Assembly: GCF_014643775.1 (NCBI RefSeq) | Contig: NZ_BMKC01000004.1 | Coordinates: 120,002-184,001, forward strand | Reading direction: 5' to 3' | Length of the DNA: 64,000 nt | Source: Arenimonas soli | Lineage (GTDB): Bacteria > Pseudomonadota > Gammaproteobacteria > Xanthomonadales > Xanthomonadaceae | Shown: positions 16,134-25,436 of the stretch, piece by piece | Numbering within the stretch: the first letter of the stretch is position 1 | Layout of the letters: the number at the start of each line of letters is the position of its first letter | Made by a program: the position numbers and the translations under genes | Notes under the pieces: model-generated | The model's input: only the letters and a program-made list of their open reading frames with translations | Told to the model about the DNA's origin: nothing | The model's database searches: none

Positions 16134-19100
16134 TGAGCGCCCTCCCCGCCCGGCGTGATCAGCCGCATCAGGTCGTCGGCGCCAGCCTTGAGCCGTTCGA
16201 AGTGTGGCGTGCCTTCTTCGAAGTCCAGGCCCCGACCCAACAGGCGTGCGTAGCCCGGGGCGTAGCCGCGCTCGGCCTGCCAGGCCCCTTCGGCGGCATC
16301 GTCCTTCTGGCGGATGGCCAGCGCCGCGGCAGCGCGCGGGAAGTACCAGGCCGGATGCGTGGCCGGGTGCGCCCAGAGTTCCAGCAGTTCAAGCACGTTC
16401 GCTTCGAGATCTTCGAGGAACGGCGTCTTGTCGGGCGCGCGCAGGTAGTCGCTGTCCCAGCGCGCGATGCCCGCCTGCCAATTGCAGTCCCTGGACCTGC
16501 CGGCTTCCTTCTGCACCAGCGCGCAAAGATGCACCGCCCGCCCTGCGTTCTCCGGCGCCAGCCGCACCATCGCCCAGGCCAGGAACAGCGGCAGGCGTTC
16601 GCGCAGGTCCAGGGCGTTTTCCTTTTCCCGATTGGGGAAAACGTCGAGCACGTACAGCACATCGCCGCCGTCGTAACCAGTGCCCAGGTCACCGGTGACA
16701 TGGAAGCGGCCAAAGTCGCGGCGCATCGGCAGCGGCGTCGGCGGCGGCAGGCCGGCGGCCAGCAGCGGCTTGAGTTCATCGCGTTCGCGCGCGGTGGCGT
16801 CCACGGCCAGCGCCGCGTCGAGCTCCTTCTGCCAGGCGGCCTCGCCCAGGCGACCGGCCGGCAGCAGCCCGGCCAGCTGCATCGCTTCCGGCGCCGACAC
16901 GTCGCGCGATGCGTCGGGATGAGAGAGGAAATGCAGGCAGAGCGCACGCGCCGGCGAATCGAGCCGTTCCATGCGCGCTTCCAGCGGCTCGTCCTCGGTC
17001 AGGCCACCGTCGTCGAGCGCGTCCAGGCGCGCGCCCAGGCGATCGGCCAGCTGCACGCGGGCGGGGTCGCGGAAGTAGCGCCGCAGTTCGGCCATCGAGA
17101 CTTCGCGGACGTCGGCATCCGGCGGTGGCGCGGCGTCCGACAGCAGGGTCATGGCGCCAGCCTCGTCACCGACCATGGCGGCAAAGCCGGCACTGAAGGA
17201 GAACAGGCGCGGATCGCTGTCGTTGAAATAGTCGGCGTGGAACGGCTGCAACTTGTGGTCGACGCGCCAGGTGGGTGCCCGCGGCTCGCCGGCTTCGTCC
17301 TTGTCGCCGGGCGGCAGTGCCGCCATCAGTTCGGCCAGCGGTGCCGCCGGGTTGCGCGCGCTGCCGCCGACCTGGTCGAAGGCGACGTAGCTCAGGTGCA
17401 GGGCGTCGCGCGCCGACATCAGGGTTTCCAGGAACAGATAGCGGTCGTCGCTGCGCACGTCACGGTCGCCCAGGCGACGCAGGCCGGGGCGGCCGATCGG
17501 GTCCAGGCCGGCGTCCGCATCGCTGCGCGGGTATTCGCCTTCGTTCAGGCCCAGCACGGCGACCACGCGGAAGGGAATGGCGCGCTGCGGCACCATGCCG
17601 CAAACGGTGATGCCGCCGGCCAGGAAACGCTGGCGTTCGGGCACGGACGAGAGGCGCTCTTCCAGCCACTGCTTCACCACCGGGAAGGCCAGCACCGGGT
17701 CGAGCCCGAGCTCGCCCGGCTCGCTGGCCAGCGAACGCAACAGCGCGCGCAGCTGGTCCATGGCCTCGGGACCGCGCGGGTCGTCGAAATCGGGCAGGAA
17801 CAGGGCGTCCAGCCGGTCTTCCAGCCGGCGCGCCCATTCCGACGCCGTTCGTTCGGCCGCTACGTCCGCGCGCAGGCCGGCCAGCTGCTGCAGCAGGTGG
17901 TCGAGCGCGCCCAGCGCCGTGCTGGCGCTGCCGGCCACGCCGGATACCGGCACCAGCGCGTCGTTGTCGGGCAGGCGCAGTATGTCGTCGTCGGCCTCGT
18001 TGCCGTGGATGAAGCCGGCCACCAGGCGGTCCATGGCCCAGGCCAGTGTGTGCGGTTCGGTCGGCGGCACGCCCAGCGCCGCACGCGTGGCGCCGTCCAG
18101 GCCCCAGGCGGCGCGGGCCCGCGCCAGCCATTGCGTCAGCGTGTCGAGATCGCCTTCGTCCAGGCCCAGGCGCCGCAGCACCGGCGGCTGGGCCAGGAAA
18201 TCCACCAGCTCGGGCGCGGTCAGGCGCGAGCTCGGCATCGCCAGCAGCTGCCGGAAGGCGGAGAACAGCGGCTGCGCCCGCGCCATCGGCACGTCGGCCA
18301 GGTGGTAGGGCAGCGGGCCTTCGGCGCGGCCGGGTTCGCCGAACACGGCCGGCAGCAGCGGCAGGTAAGCGCCGATGTCGGGCGCCATCACCACGATGTC
18401 GGCGGGCTCGAGCTTTTTGTTTTCGGCGCGCTCGCGCAGCAGGGCGTCGCGCAGGGCTTCGAGTTCGCGCAGGCGCGAATGGCAGGCGTGCACGCGCAGG
18501 CTGCGGTCCTGAAGTCGTTTTTCGCGCGAACGCCCGTCGCTGGCCATCAGCGCCGGGTCGAGCGTGCGCAGGCTTTGCTGGGTGCGGTCGAGCAGGCGGA
18601 CCGGGCTGTCGTCGCCTTCGCGTTCGTCGCGAAAATGGCGGATGTCCAGCGAGGCTTCCAGCTGCTGGATGCTGAGCATGAAGTGCTGGCCCAGCCGCCC
18701 CCAGGCCGCCAGCAGCGGGTGGCCCTGGTCGAGGAAATAGGCCGTGGCGTCCTCGCCATGCGGATCGGCGGCGAGCTCGAGCAGCCGCGCGCGTTCGCTG
18801 CGCAGGCCCGCCCAGTACTCGCGACAGGGATCGGGCAGGTAGAACACCACCGGCCGGTGCACGGCCAGCGCCTGCAGCACCGCCAGCTCAGCGGGGGCCA
18901 TGTGGCTCAGGCCGAATACGTGCAGCGGGTCGGTGGCGCCCACCTCGACGCCGCCGGCACGAAGCCTGGCGCCAAGCTCCATCAGGCGTTCACCGCGATG
19001 GGGCTCCTTGAGCGCCTGGCGCAGCTGCCGCCACAGGCCGGGATGGAAGCCGGCCCCGTCGAAGGTGTCCCGCGAGTAACCCCAGTCGTCGAGCCAGTCC

Positions 19101-19561
19101 GGCCGGTAGGCCATGTACTGGATGTAGATGCGCGCCAGCCGGTCGGCCAGCTGGAACCGGCGCAGAGCGCGGTCAGGACCGGTGAGATAGGCCTGCAGGG
19201 CGGGATCGGACGGCGATTCGAGCAGTTCATGCACCCGCCAGCGCAGCCATTCGCGGCGCCAGCCGCGCGGCGACACGGCGTTCTCGCCCAGCACCTGGCG
19301 GGCCAGCCCGTCCAGGAAGGTCGTGGGCAGCACGATGTCGAGGTTGGCGACGATGCTGCCCAGGTCGCGTTCGCCAGCCAGCGCCCCGGCCAGCCACTGG
19401 CGCATGCCCGGGTGCGCGGCCACCACCGTCTGCGGCGCCAGCGGCGAGGCCGGCGCCTGGGTGCTCAGCAGGTAATCCAGGGGTTCGAGCAGCGCCTCGA
19501 GCCGGCTGGCCCGGAACACCGTGATCCCCTCGCTGGCGCGTTGTTTCCAGTCCCCTTGCAT
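16130..19561 (-). CDS. recC: RecBCD exonuclease V subunit RecC
   Basis: The Chi-scanning subunit of RecBCD, 1143 residues, first gene of the recC-recB-recD operon. The N terminus has the RecC-type FRASRLEALLEPL segment, and the body carries the GxxNEGEYPRSD-type motif of the inactivated helicase fold. The ATG at 19561 is chosen; a GTG two codons upstream is also possible and neither has a clear SD. Upstream lie about 220 bases before the divergent gene at 19782, which must hold the rec promoter, but I cannot pick -35/-10 boxes with confidence. The 3' end overlaps recB by 4 bases. Confidence 0.92.
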   Translation of the reverse strand: MQGDWKQRASEGITVFRASRLEALLEPLDYLLSTQAPASPLAPQTVVAAHPGMRQWLAGALAGERDLGSIVANLDIVLPTTFLDGLARQVLGENAVSPRGWRREWLRWRVHELLESPSDPALQAYLTGPDRALRRFQLADRLARIYIQYMAYRPDWLDDWGYSRDTFDGAGFHPGLWRQLRQALKEPHRGERLMELGARLRAGGVEVGATDPLHVFGLSHMAPAELAVLQALAVHRPVVFYLPDPCREYWAGLRSERARLLELAADPHGEDATAYFLDQGHPLLAAWGRLGQHFMLSIQQLEASLDIRHFRDEREGDDSPVRLLDRTQQSLRTLDPALMASDGRSREKRLQDRSLRVHACHSRLRELEALRDALLRERAENKKLEPADIVVMAPDIGAYLPLLPAVFGEPGRAEGPLPYHLADVPMARAQPLFSAFRQLLAMPSSRLTAPELVDFLAQPPVLRRLGLDEGDLDTLTQWLARARAAWGLDGATRAALGVPPTEPHTLAWAMDRLVAGFIHGNEADDDILRLPDNDALVPVSGVAGSASTALGALDHLLQQLAGLRADVAAERTASEWARRLEDRLDALFLPDFDDPRGPEAMDQLRALLRSLASEPGELGLDPVLAFPVVKQWLEERLSSVPERQRFLAGGITVCGMVPQRAIPFRVVAVLGLNEGEYPRSDADAGLDPIGRPGLRRLGDRDVRSDDRYLFLETLMSARDALHLSYVAFDQVGGSARNPAAPLAELMAALPPGDKDEAGEPRAPTWRVDHKLQPFHADYFNDSDPRLFSFSAGFAAMVGDEAGAMTLLSDAAPPPDADVREVSMAELRRYFRDPARVQLADRLGARLDALDDGGLTEDEPLEARMERLDSPARALCLHFLSHPDASRDVSAPEAMQLAGLLPAGRLGEAAWQKELDAALAVDATARERDELKPLLAAGLPPPTPLPMRRDFGRFHVTGDLGTGYDGGDVLYVLDVFPNREKENALDLRERLPLFLAWAMVRLAPENAGRAVHLCALVQKEAGRSRDCNWQAGIARWDSDYLRAPDKTPFLEDLEANVLELLELWAHPATHPAWYFPRAAAALAIRQKDDAAEGAWQAERGYAPGYARLLGRGLDFEEGTPHFERLKAGADDLMRLITPGGEGAQ

Positions 19562-19630
19562 CCGCACAGCCTAGCCGATTGCCCTGGCCAGACTGCCCGG
19601 CCGGCGTCGCAGGACGCGAGACCGCGCCGC

Positions 19631-19647
19631 CCTTGCATTTCGCAAGG
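19631..19647. promoter_or_regulatory. Perfect 6-bp dyad, possible activator site
   Basis: CCTTGC-N5-GCAAGG is a perfect inverted repeat about 110-125 bases upstream of the predicted sigma-54 start that serves the gene at 19782. That is where enhancer-binding proteins usually bind. It also lies in the 5' region of the divergent recC, so it could act on that gene instead. No regulator can be assigned. Confidence 0.4.
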
Positions 19648-19731
19648 CCGTGAAGGGCGATTTGCCCGTCAGGGCATCCCGCCCCGAAAGACTGTCACGT
19701 CGAATCAATAACTTGCGTTTACTGGAGTGCT

Positions 19732-19747
19732 TGGCACGAATGCTGCT
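19732..19747 (+). promoter_or_regulatory. Candidate sigma-54 promoter (-24/-12)
   Basis: TGGCACG-N4-CTGCT keeps the invariant GG and GC exactly 10 bases apart and a perfect -24 box; the -12 box has CTGC where TTGC is usual. The predicted start is near 19758, about 24 bases before the ATG of the small membrane protein gene. Weaker than the other two sigma-54 sites in this window. Confidence 0.5.
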
Positions 19748-19781
19748 GTCTTTCCTACCTGCCCCTCACTGGAACCTGGCC

Positions 19782-20315
19782 ATGACCTTGCTGATCCGTG
19801 AAGACCTGACCGAAGCCGACCTGGTCTGGGCCGCCCAAGCGTTCGCCCGCCGCCCCGCGGCCGTGGCCGCGGTCGCCGCGGTGCCCGCCCCCGCGCGTGG
19901 CCAGGTGCCGCCCCCGATCGGTCTGGGCAAGCTGGCGGCCGCCGCCGGGCTGGCGCTGGTGCTGGCGGGCCATGCCGGCGCGGCTTCCACCACCCGCGCG
20001 CCGGATTCCCCGCTCGCCGGCGGCGCTGCGCGGGCAACGGTGACGCCGGGCTGGACCGTGCAGGCGTCGGTGCAGGAACAGCTGCGCGCCGACCTGGCCG
20101 GCACCAAGGTGGCGTTTTCTCTGGTCTCGGCCCAGGCCACCCGGCTGGACCGGGGCGGTCGGCGCTTCGAAGGTTCCGGCCTGGCCCAGCTCGATGGCCG
20201 GGAAACCCGCTTCGTCTCCTTCAGCCTGTCGGTGGACCTGGACGGCCGCGTCAGCGCCTTCGACTACGGCATGGCCACCAGCGGTGAAACCGACGACGTA
20301 CTCGCGGTCCGCTGA
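19782..20315 (+). CDS. Small single-pass membrane protein, function unknown
   Basis: I do not recognise this 177-residue protein. It has an N-terminal cytoplasmic stretch with an acidic opening, an Ala/Pro-rich linker (about residues 28-45), one hydrophobic segment near 50-68, and a mixed beta-rich C-terminal part that would lie in the periplasm. The frame stays open upstream to about 19650 with other ATGs, but the ATG at 19782 has GGAA 8 bases before it and follows the predicted sigma-54 start by about 24 bases. If the start at 19740 were used, the -12 box would lie inside the coding sequence. It is followed 31 bases later by queD on the same strand. The sigma-54-like promoter is the only clue to its role. 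Confidence 0.6.
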   Translation: MTLLIREDLTEADLVWAAQAFARRPAAVAAVAAVPAPARGQVPPPIGLGKLAAAAGLALVLAGHAGAASTTRAPDSPLAGGAARATVTPGWTVQASVQEQLRADLAGTKVAFSLVSAQATRLDRGGRRFEGSGLAQLDGRETRFVSFSLSVDLDGRVSAFDYGMATSGETDDVLAVR

Positions 20316-20346
20316 GTCCGCGGTGGCCGGGGCTACAATGCCGGCC

Positions 20347-20706
20347 ATGGACATCTTCAAGAGCTTCACCCTCGAAGCCGCGCACCGGCTGCCCAACGTG
20401 CCGGCCGGCCACAAGTGCGCGCGCGTGCACGGCCACAGCTTCCGGGTCGAACTGCATGTGTCTGGCGAGGTCGGCGCCGACACCGGCTGGGTGATGGACT
20501 TCGGCGACATCAAGGCGGCGTTCAAGCCGCTCTACGACCAGCTCGACCACCATTACCTCAACGACGTCGCCGGCCTGGAGAACCCCACCAGCGAAAACCT
20601 CGCCATCTGGATCTGGGACAAGCTGCAGCCGGCCCTGCCCGGCCTGTCGGCCGTGGTGGTGCACGAAACCTGCACCTCGGGGTGCAGGTATACCGGGCCG
20701 GGCTGA
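20347..20706 (+). CDS. queD: 6-carboxytetrahydropterin synthase QueD
   Basis: A 119-residue member of the 6-pyruvoyl-tetrahydropterin synthase fold. QueD converts dihydroneopterin triphosphate to 6-carboxy-tetrahydropterin, the first committed step to queuosine and 7-deazaguanine bases. Zinc ligands His13, His28 and His30 and the catalytic Cys24 are all present, and the C-terminal ETCTSGCRY segment is typical of the family. The ATG at 20347 is taken over longer in-frame extensions because it starts at the family N terminus. It may be read with the upstream membrane protein. The stop lies one base from the stop of the convergent SDR gene. Other queuosine genes are not in the window. Confidence 0.9.
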   Translation: MDIFKSFTLEAAHRLPNVPAGHKCARVHGHSFRVELHVSGEVGADTGWVMDFGDIKAAFKPLYDQLDHHYLNDVAGLENPTSENLAIWIWDKLQPALPGLSAVVVHETCTSGCRYTGPG

Positions 20707-20707
20707 A

Positions 20708-21607
20708 TCAGTCGGCCGGCACCCCGGTCAGTTCGGCGCTGAGCGCCAGCAGCTTCGCCTGCGCCTCGGGATCCTGGCCCTGCGGGTCCATGGTGTCGCG
20801 CGGCTCGCCCCCTTCCAGGTAGAAGGCCCCGGCCTCAAGCGTCGGTGCCCGGGCCAGCCCCATCACATGGTCCACGCCTTCCTGCACCGTGGTGCGCGGC
20901 GGGATGCCGATGCCCTTGACCATGGTCGTATTCATCAACGTGGCCGGGTGCAGCGAGATCATGGTGATGCCGTCGGCCAGGAAGGCCGGCGCCAGTGCCT
21001 TGGTCATGGTCGCCTGGGCCTGCTTGCTTTGCCCGTAGCCGCGGGCGGCGGCGCCTTCGGTTTCGAGCATCACGTCGTCGAAATCGATCGGCGCCGAACT
21101 CCCTGACGACACATTGATGATGCGCGAGGGCGCGGCGGCCTTCAGCGCCGGCCGCAGCTCGTGCACCAGCACCCAGCCGGCCAGGTAGTTCACGGCGAAC
21201 TGCAGTTCGTGGCCGTCCTGGCTGGTGCGGCGCTGGCCATCGTTGAAGGCGACGCCGGCGTTGTTGACCAGAAGGTCGAGTTTCGGCGTCGACACGGCGA
21301 CGGCGTCGGCGAACTCACGCACCGCCTGCATCGAGGAAAAATCACCGGCGATGAAACGGGCTGAACCTTTTCCGGAAGCAGTGATTTCGTCCACCAGCGC
21401 CTGGCCACGATCGGCATTGCGGCCGTGCACGATGACGTGGGCGCCTTCGGCGGCAAAGCTGCGCGCCAGTTCGCGGCCCAGGCCGTCGGTGGAACCGGTG
21501 ACCAGCACGGTCTTGCCGGCGTAGGAAACGGGCTCCTGGGCGACCGCACCCAGCGGGAGCAGCACAACAAGGGCAGCGGACAACAGGCCGATCAGCGAAC
21601 AACGCAT
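20708..21607 (-). CDS. SDR family oxidoreductase with N-terminal signal-anchor
   Basis: A 299-residue short-chain dehydrogenase. Unlike most SDRs it opens with a charged residue and about 22 hydrophobic residues ending AVAQE, which reads as a signal peptide or membrane anchor. The Rossmann loop TGSTDGLG follows near residue 34, then NNAG and a GYGQSKQAQ segment where the active-site YxxxK is expected; Tyr and Lys are four apart (YGQSK), so catalysis looks possible. The ATG at 21607 has AGGAG upstream. The longer frame (to 21787) has no matching start signal. It resembles retinol-dehydrogenase/WW-domain-oxidoreductase-type SDRs. Monocistronic, convergent with queD, downstream of the tetR-like gene on the same strand. 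Confidence 0.8.
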   Translation of the reverse strand: MRCSLIGLLSAALVVLLPLGAVAQEPVSYAGKTVLVTGSTDGLGRELARSFAAEGAHVIVHGRNADRGQALVDEITASGKGSARFIAGDFSSMQAVREFADAVAVSTPKLDLLVNNAGVAFNDGQRRTSQDGHELQFAVNYLAGWVLVHELRPALKAAAPSRIINVSSGSSAPIDFDDVMLETEGAAARGYGQSKQAQATMTKALAPAFLADGITMISLHPATLMNTTMVKGIGIPPRTTVQEGVDHVMGLARAPTLEAGAFYLEGGEPRDTMDPQGQDPEAQAKLLALSAELTGVPAD

Positions 21608-21681
21608 GGCGCGGGCTCCTGCGGGTGGTCGGAAGCCAGAGTAGGCCTGGCCGGGCCGGCGGGCAAGCGGGCGGGCCGGCC

Positions 21682-22311
21682 CTACAGGCACAGGGCGGTG
21701 ATCGCTTCCTGCAGGCTGTGGCGCAATACGTCGCGGTCCTGCTGCGGGTCGCGCACGTAACAAAGGATCAGGCCGTCCACCAGGCACCGCATCACCACGG
21801 TGCGGCGGCGCACCGCGTCGGCCTCCAGCGGCTTGCCGGCGGCGATGGCGCTGCGCCGGACCAGGTCTTCGAAATCGATCCAGATCTGCGGCTCCTGGGC
21901 CGTGACCACCGCGGCGATGTCGGCGTCGCGCGTGGCTTCGGCCGAGACTTCAAGGAACAGCGCGGCATCGAAGGCGCCTTCGATGCTGGCGCCCGGGCCG
22001 CTTTCCCGCCAGGCATCGATCTTCTCGAGCAGCTTGTCCACCAGCTCCGAACAGGTGGCGATGCCGGCCAGTGCCTCGCGGCGCTCCTCGCGCTGCTCGT
22101 CGGTGATGGCGCGGATGATCGCCGCCTTGTTGGTGAAATAGCGGTAGATCAGGCCCTGGCTCATGCCGGCCGCGCGCGCGATCGCCGCCATGCCGGTGCC
22201 GTGGAAGCCGCCCTCGGAAAAACAGGTGCGGGCCGCTTCCAGGATGCGCTCGCGCTGCGCTTCCTGGCGCGCCTTGGCCTTGGCGCCGCCGCCGGCCGGC
22301 ATCGGGCTCAT
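21682..22311 (-). CDS. TetR/AcrR family regulator of the RND efflux operon
   Basis: A 209-residue TetR-type repressor. The N-terminal helix-turn-helix is clear ([21 protein letters not shown], about residues 40-60), and the C-terminal part is a ligand-binding helical domain of the usual length. Its ATG overlaps the stop of the RND pump gene by 4 bases (ATGA), so it is the third gene of the adaptor-pump-repressor operon and is translationally coupled to it. A TGA-N4-TCA dyad sits on the start point of the operon promoter and is the likely operator, which would make this a negative autoregulatory loop. The inducing compound is unknown. Confidence 0.88.
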   Translation of the reverse strand: MSPMPAGGGAKAKARQEAQRERILEAARTCFSEGGFHGTGMAAIARAAGMSQGLIYRYFTNKAAIIRAITDEQREERREALAGIATCSELVDKLLEKIDAWRESGPGASIEGAFDAALFLEVSAEATRDADIAAVVTAQEPQIWIDFEDLVRRSAIAAGKPLEADAVRRRTVVMRCLVDGLILCYVRDPQQDRDVLRHSLQEAITALCL

Positions 22312-25300
22312 CGCCTGGCTTCCTTGCGGTAGAACACGCGCCGCACCATCACGAAGAACAGGGGAATGAAGAAGATGCCCAGGAAGGTTCCGCTGAGCAT
22401 GCCGCCGATGACGCCGGTGCCGATCGCGCGCTGCGCGCCCGAACCGGCGCCGCTGGCGATGGCCAGGGGCAGCACGCCGAAGCCGAAGGCGATGGAGGTC
22501 ATCAGGATCGGGCGCAGGCGGTCGCGGATCGCGGCCAGCGTGCCTTCGACCAGGTCCATGCCCTTCTCGACGTTGGCCTTGGCGAACTCGATGATCAGCA
22601 CGGCGTTCTTGCTCGACAGGCCCACCGTGGTGAGCATGCCGACCTGGAAGTAGACGTCGCGTTCAAGCCCGCGCATCCAGGTGAACAGCACCGTGCCCAG
22701 GATGCCCAGCGGCACCACCAGCAGCACCGAGGTCGGGATGGTCCAGCTTTCGTACAGCGCCGCCAGGCACAGGAAGACGATCAGCAGCGACAGCGCGTAC
22801 AGCAGCGGCACCTGCGCATCGGCCACGCGCTCCTGGTAGGACGCGCCCGACCACTCAAGGGCAAAACCCTGCGGCAGCTCTTGGGCCAGGCGCTCCATCT
22901 CGGCCATGGCGTCGCCCGAGCTCACGCCCTGGCCGGCCATGCCGGTGACGTTCACCGCCGGCACGCCGTTGTAGCGCTCAAGTCGCGGCGAGCCGTATTC
23001 CCAGTGCCAGGTGGCGAACGAGGAGAACGGCACCATCTCGCCCTGCTTGTTGCGCACGTACCAGAGGTTGAAGTCCTCGGGCACCATGCGATACGGCGCG
23101 TCGGCCTGCAGGTACACGCGCTTGACCCGGCCGCGGTCGATGAAGTCGTCGATGTAGCGACCCCCCCAGGCCACCGACAGCGTGCTGTTGATCTCGGCCA
23201 CCGACACGCCCAGCGCCGCGGCCTTGTCGTTGTCCACGTCCAGGCGGAACTGCGGCGAGTCTTCCTGGCCGTTCGGGCGCACCTGGGTCAGCAGCGCACT
23301 TTGCGAGGCCAGGCCCAGCAGCTGGTTGCGCGCGGCCATCAGCGCCTCGTGGCCCTGGTTCTGGTTGTCCTTGAGATACAGGTTGAAGCCACCCGTGGTG
23401 CCCAGCTCGGTCACCGGCGGCGGCGCCAGCGCGAACACCATGGCGTCCTTGATCTGGCTGAAGGCGCCCATGGCGCGGCCCACCATCGCGGTGACGCTGG
23501 CTTCGTCGCTGGTTCGTTCGTCCCAGTCCTTGAGCTTCACGAACACCATGCCGTTGTTCTGGCCGCTGCCGGCGAAGCTGAAGCCCTGCACGGCGAAGGT
23601 GGATTCGATGATGTCGGCTTCGTTTTCAAGGTAATGCTTCTCGACCTGCTCCATCACCTTCTGGGTGCGCTGCTGGGTGGCGCCCACCGGCGTCTGCACG
23701 ATGGTGAAGGCCACGCCCTGGTCTTCGTCGGGCAGGAAGGACGAGGGCACGCGCGCGAACACGAACAGCATCGCCAGCGCCAGCAGCGCATAGAGGGCCA
23801 GGAAGCGGCCGCCGCGGCGCAGCATGGTGCCGACGAAACCCTGGTAGCGCTTGTTGCCGGCATCGAAGCGGTTGTTGAACCACTTGAAGAAACCCCTTTC
23901 GCCGTGGTGTTCGCCCTTCCTGAGCGGCTTGAGCAGCGTTGCGCACAGCGCCGGCGTCAGGATGATCGCCACCAGCACCGACAGGCCCATGGCGGACACG
24001 ATCGTGGCCGTGAACTGGCGATAGATCACGCCCGTGGAGCCGGTGAGGAAAGCCATGGGGACGAACACGGCCGCCAGCACCAGGCCTATGCCGACCAGGG
24101 CGCCGGTGATCTGGTCCATGGACTTGCGCGTGGCTTCGACCGGGGACAGGCCTTCTTCGCTCATCACGCGCTCGACGTTTTCGACCACCACGATGGCGTC
24201 GTCGACCAGCAGCCCGATCGCCAGCACCATCGCGAACATGGTCAGCATGTTTATCGAGAAGCCCAGCGCCAGCAGGATCGCCAGCGTGCCCAGCAACACC
24301 ACCGGGATGGCGATGGTGGGGATCAGGGTGGCGCGGAAGTTCTGCAGGAACAGGAAGATCACCAGGAACACGAGCACGAAGGCCTCGAGCAGGATCTTGA
24401 CCACTTCGGTGATGGACGCGCGCACGAAAGGCGTGGTGTCGAAGGGAATGACCACCCTCAGGCCCGGCGGGAAGCTGGGCTTCATCTGCTCGATCAGCGC
24501 GGCGACGCCGTCGGCGGTGGACAGGGCGTTGGCATTGGTCGCCAGCGAAATCGCGATGCCCGAGGCCGGCTTGCCGTTGTAGCGGCTGATCACCGAATAA
24601 CTTTCCGAACCGATTTCGACCCGGGCGATGTCGCCAAGGCGCAGCACCGAGCCGTCGGTATTGGCGCGCACGACGATGGCGCGGAACTGTTCCGGCGTCT
24701 GCAGGCGGTCCTGGGCGGTGATGGTGGCATTGATCTGCTGGCCATCGATGGCCGGCGTGCCGCCGAGCTGGCCGACGGCCACCTGGGCGTTCTGCGCCTG
24801 GATGGCCGACACCACGTCGCTGGGCGCCAGCTGGTAGCTGTTGAGCTTGCCCGGGTCGAGCCAGATGCGCATGGCGTACTTGCCGCCGAACACCTGCACG
24901 CTGCCCACGCCCGGCACGCGGCTGAGCGGATCGACGATGCTGGCCGACACGTAGTCGGAGATGTCGTTGCGGTCCATCGAACCGTCTTCGGAAACAAACC
25001 CCAGCACCTGCAGGAAGCCGCTGGAGGCCTTGTTCACCGAAATGCCCTGCTGCTGCACGATGCCCGGCAGCAGCGAAGTGGCCAGCTGCAGCTTGTTCTG
25101 CACCTGCACCTGGGCGATGTCCGGGTCGGTGCCGGTTTCGAAGGTCAGGGTCACCGACACCGAGCCGTTGGAATCACTGGTCGAGGAAAGGTAGTCCAGG
25201 CCGTCGAGGCCGGTCATGGCCTGTTCGATGATCTGGGTGACCGAGTTTTCCGCGGCCTGCGCCGACGCGCCCGGGTAGCTGGCGTTGATGGTGATCGTCG

Positions 25301-25421
25301 GCGGCGCGATCGTTGGATAGCGCGAGATCGGCAGCTGGGTCAGCGCCAGGCCGCCGGCGAGCATGATGATGATGGCGATCACCCAGGCGAAGATCGGGCG
25401 ATCGATGAAGAACCTTGCCAT
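22308..25421 (-). CDS. RND (HAE-1) multidrug efflux pump, inner-membrane subunit
   Basis: A 1037-residue AcrB/MexB-type proton-driven pump. Residues 1-35 form the first membrane helix after the typical [14 protein letters not shown] start. The two adjacent aspartates of transmembrane helix 4 that carry protons are near residues 406-407 in [15 protein letters not shown], and the protein has the doubled layout of 12 helices with two large periplasmic loops. The [13 protein letters not shown] segment is typical of hydrophobe/amphiphile exporters. It follows the adaptor gene by 15 bases and overlaps the tetR gene. No outer-membrane TolC-type gene is nearby, so it must use one encoded elsewhere. 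Confidence 0.95.
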   Translation of the reverse strand: MARFFIDRPIFAWVIAIIIMLAGGLALTQLPISRYPTIAPPTITINASYPGASAQAAENSVTQIIEQAMTGLDGLDYLSSTSDSNGSVSVTLTFETGTDPDIAQVQVQNKLQLATSLLPGIVQQQGISVNKASSGFLQVLGFVSEDGSMDRNDISDYVSASIVDPLSRVPGVGSVQVFGGKYAMRIWLDPGKLNSYQLAPSDVVSAIQAQNAQVAVGQLGGTPAIDGQQINATITAQDRLQTPEQFRAIVVRANTDGSVLRLGDIARVEIGSESYSVISRYNGKPASGIAISLATNANALSTADGVAALIEQMKPSFPPGLRVVIPFDTTPFVRASITEVVKILLEAFVLVFLVIFLFLQNFRATLIPTIAIPVVLLGTLAILLALGFSINMLTMFAMVLAIGLLVDDAIVVVENVERVMSEEGLSPVEATRKSMDQITGALVGIGLVLAAVFVPMAFLTGSTGVIYRQFTATIVSAMGLSVLVAIILTPALCATLLKPLRKGEHHGERGFFKWFNNRFDAGNKRYQGFVGTMLRRGGRFLALYALLALAMLFVFARVPSSFLPDEDQGVAFTIVQTPVGATQQRTQKVMEQVEKHYLENEADIIESTFAVQGFSFAGSGQNNGMVFVKLKDWDERTSDEASVTAMVGRAMGAFSQIKDAMVFALAPPPVTELGTTGGFNLYLKDNQNQGHEALMAARNQLLGLASQSALLTQVRPNGQEDSPQFRLDVDNDKAAALGVSVAEINSTLSVAWGGRYIDDFIDRGRVKRVYLQADAPYRMVPEDFNLWYVRNKQGEMVPFSSFATWHWEYGSPRLERYNGVPAVNVTGMAGQGVSSGDAMAEMERLAQELPQGFALEWSGASYQERVADAQVPLLYALSLLIVFLCLAALYESWTIPTSVLLVVPLGILGTVLFTWMRGLERDVYFQVGMLTTVGLSSKNAVLIIEFAKANVEKGMDLVEGTLAAIRDRLRPILMTSIAFGFGVLPLAIASGAGSGAQRAIGTGVIGGMLSGTFLGIFFIPLFFVMVRRVFYRKEARR

Positions 25422-25436
25422 GGTCGGGACCTCGGC

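Noticed and set aside
20668-20689. Perfect 9-bp hairpin with a TCGG loop at the end of queD, considered as a terminator
   Set aside because: It lies inside codons for the conserved ETCTSGCRY motif and has no T-run on either strand, so coincidence is likely.
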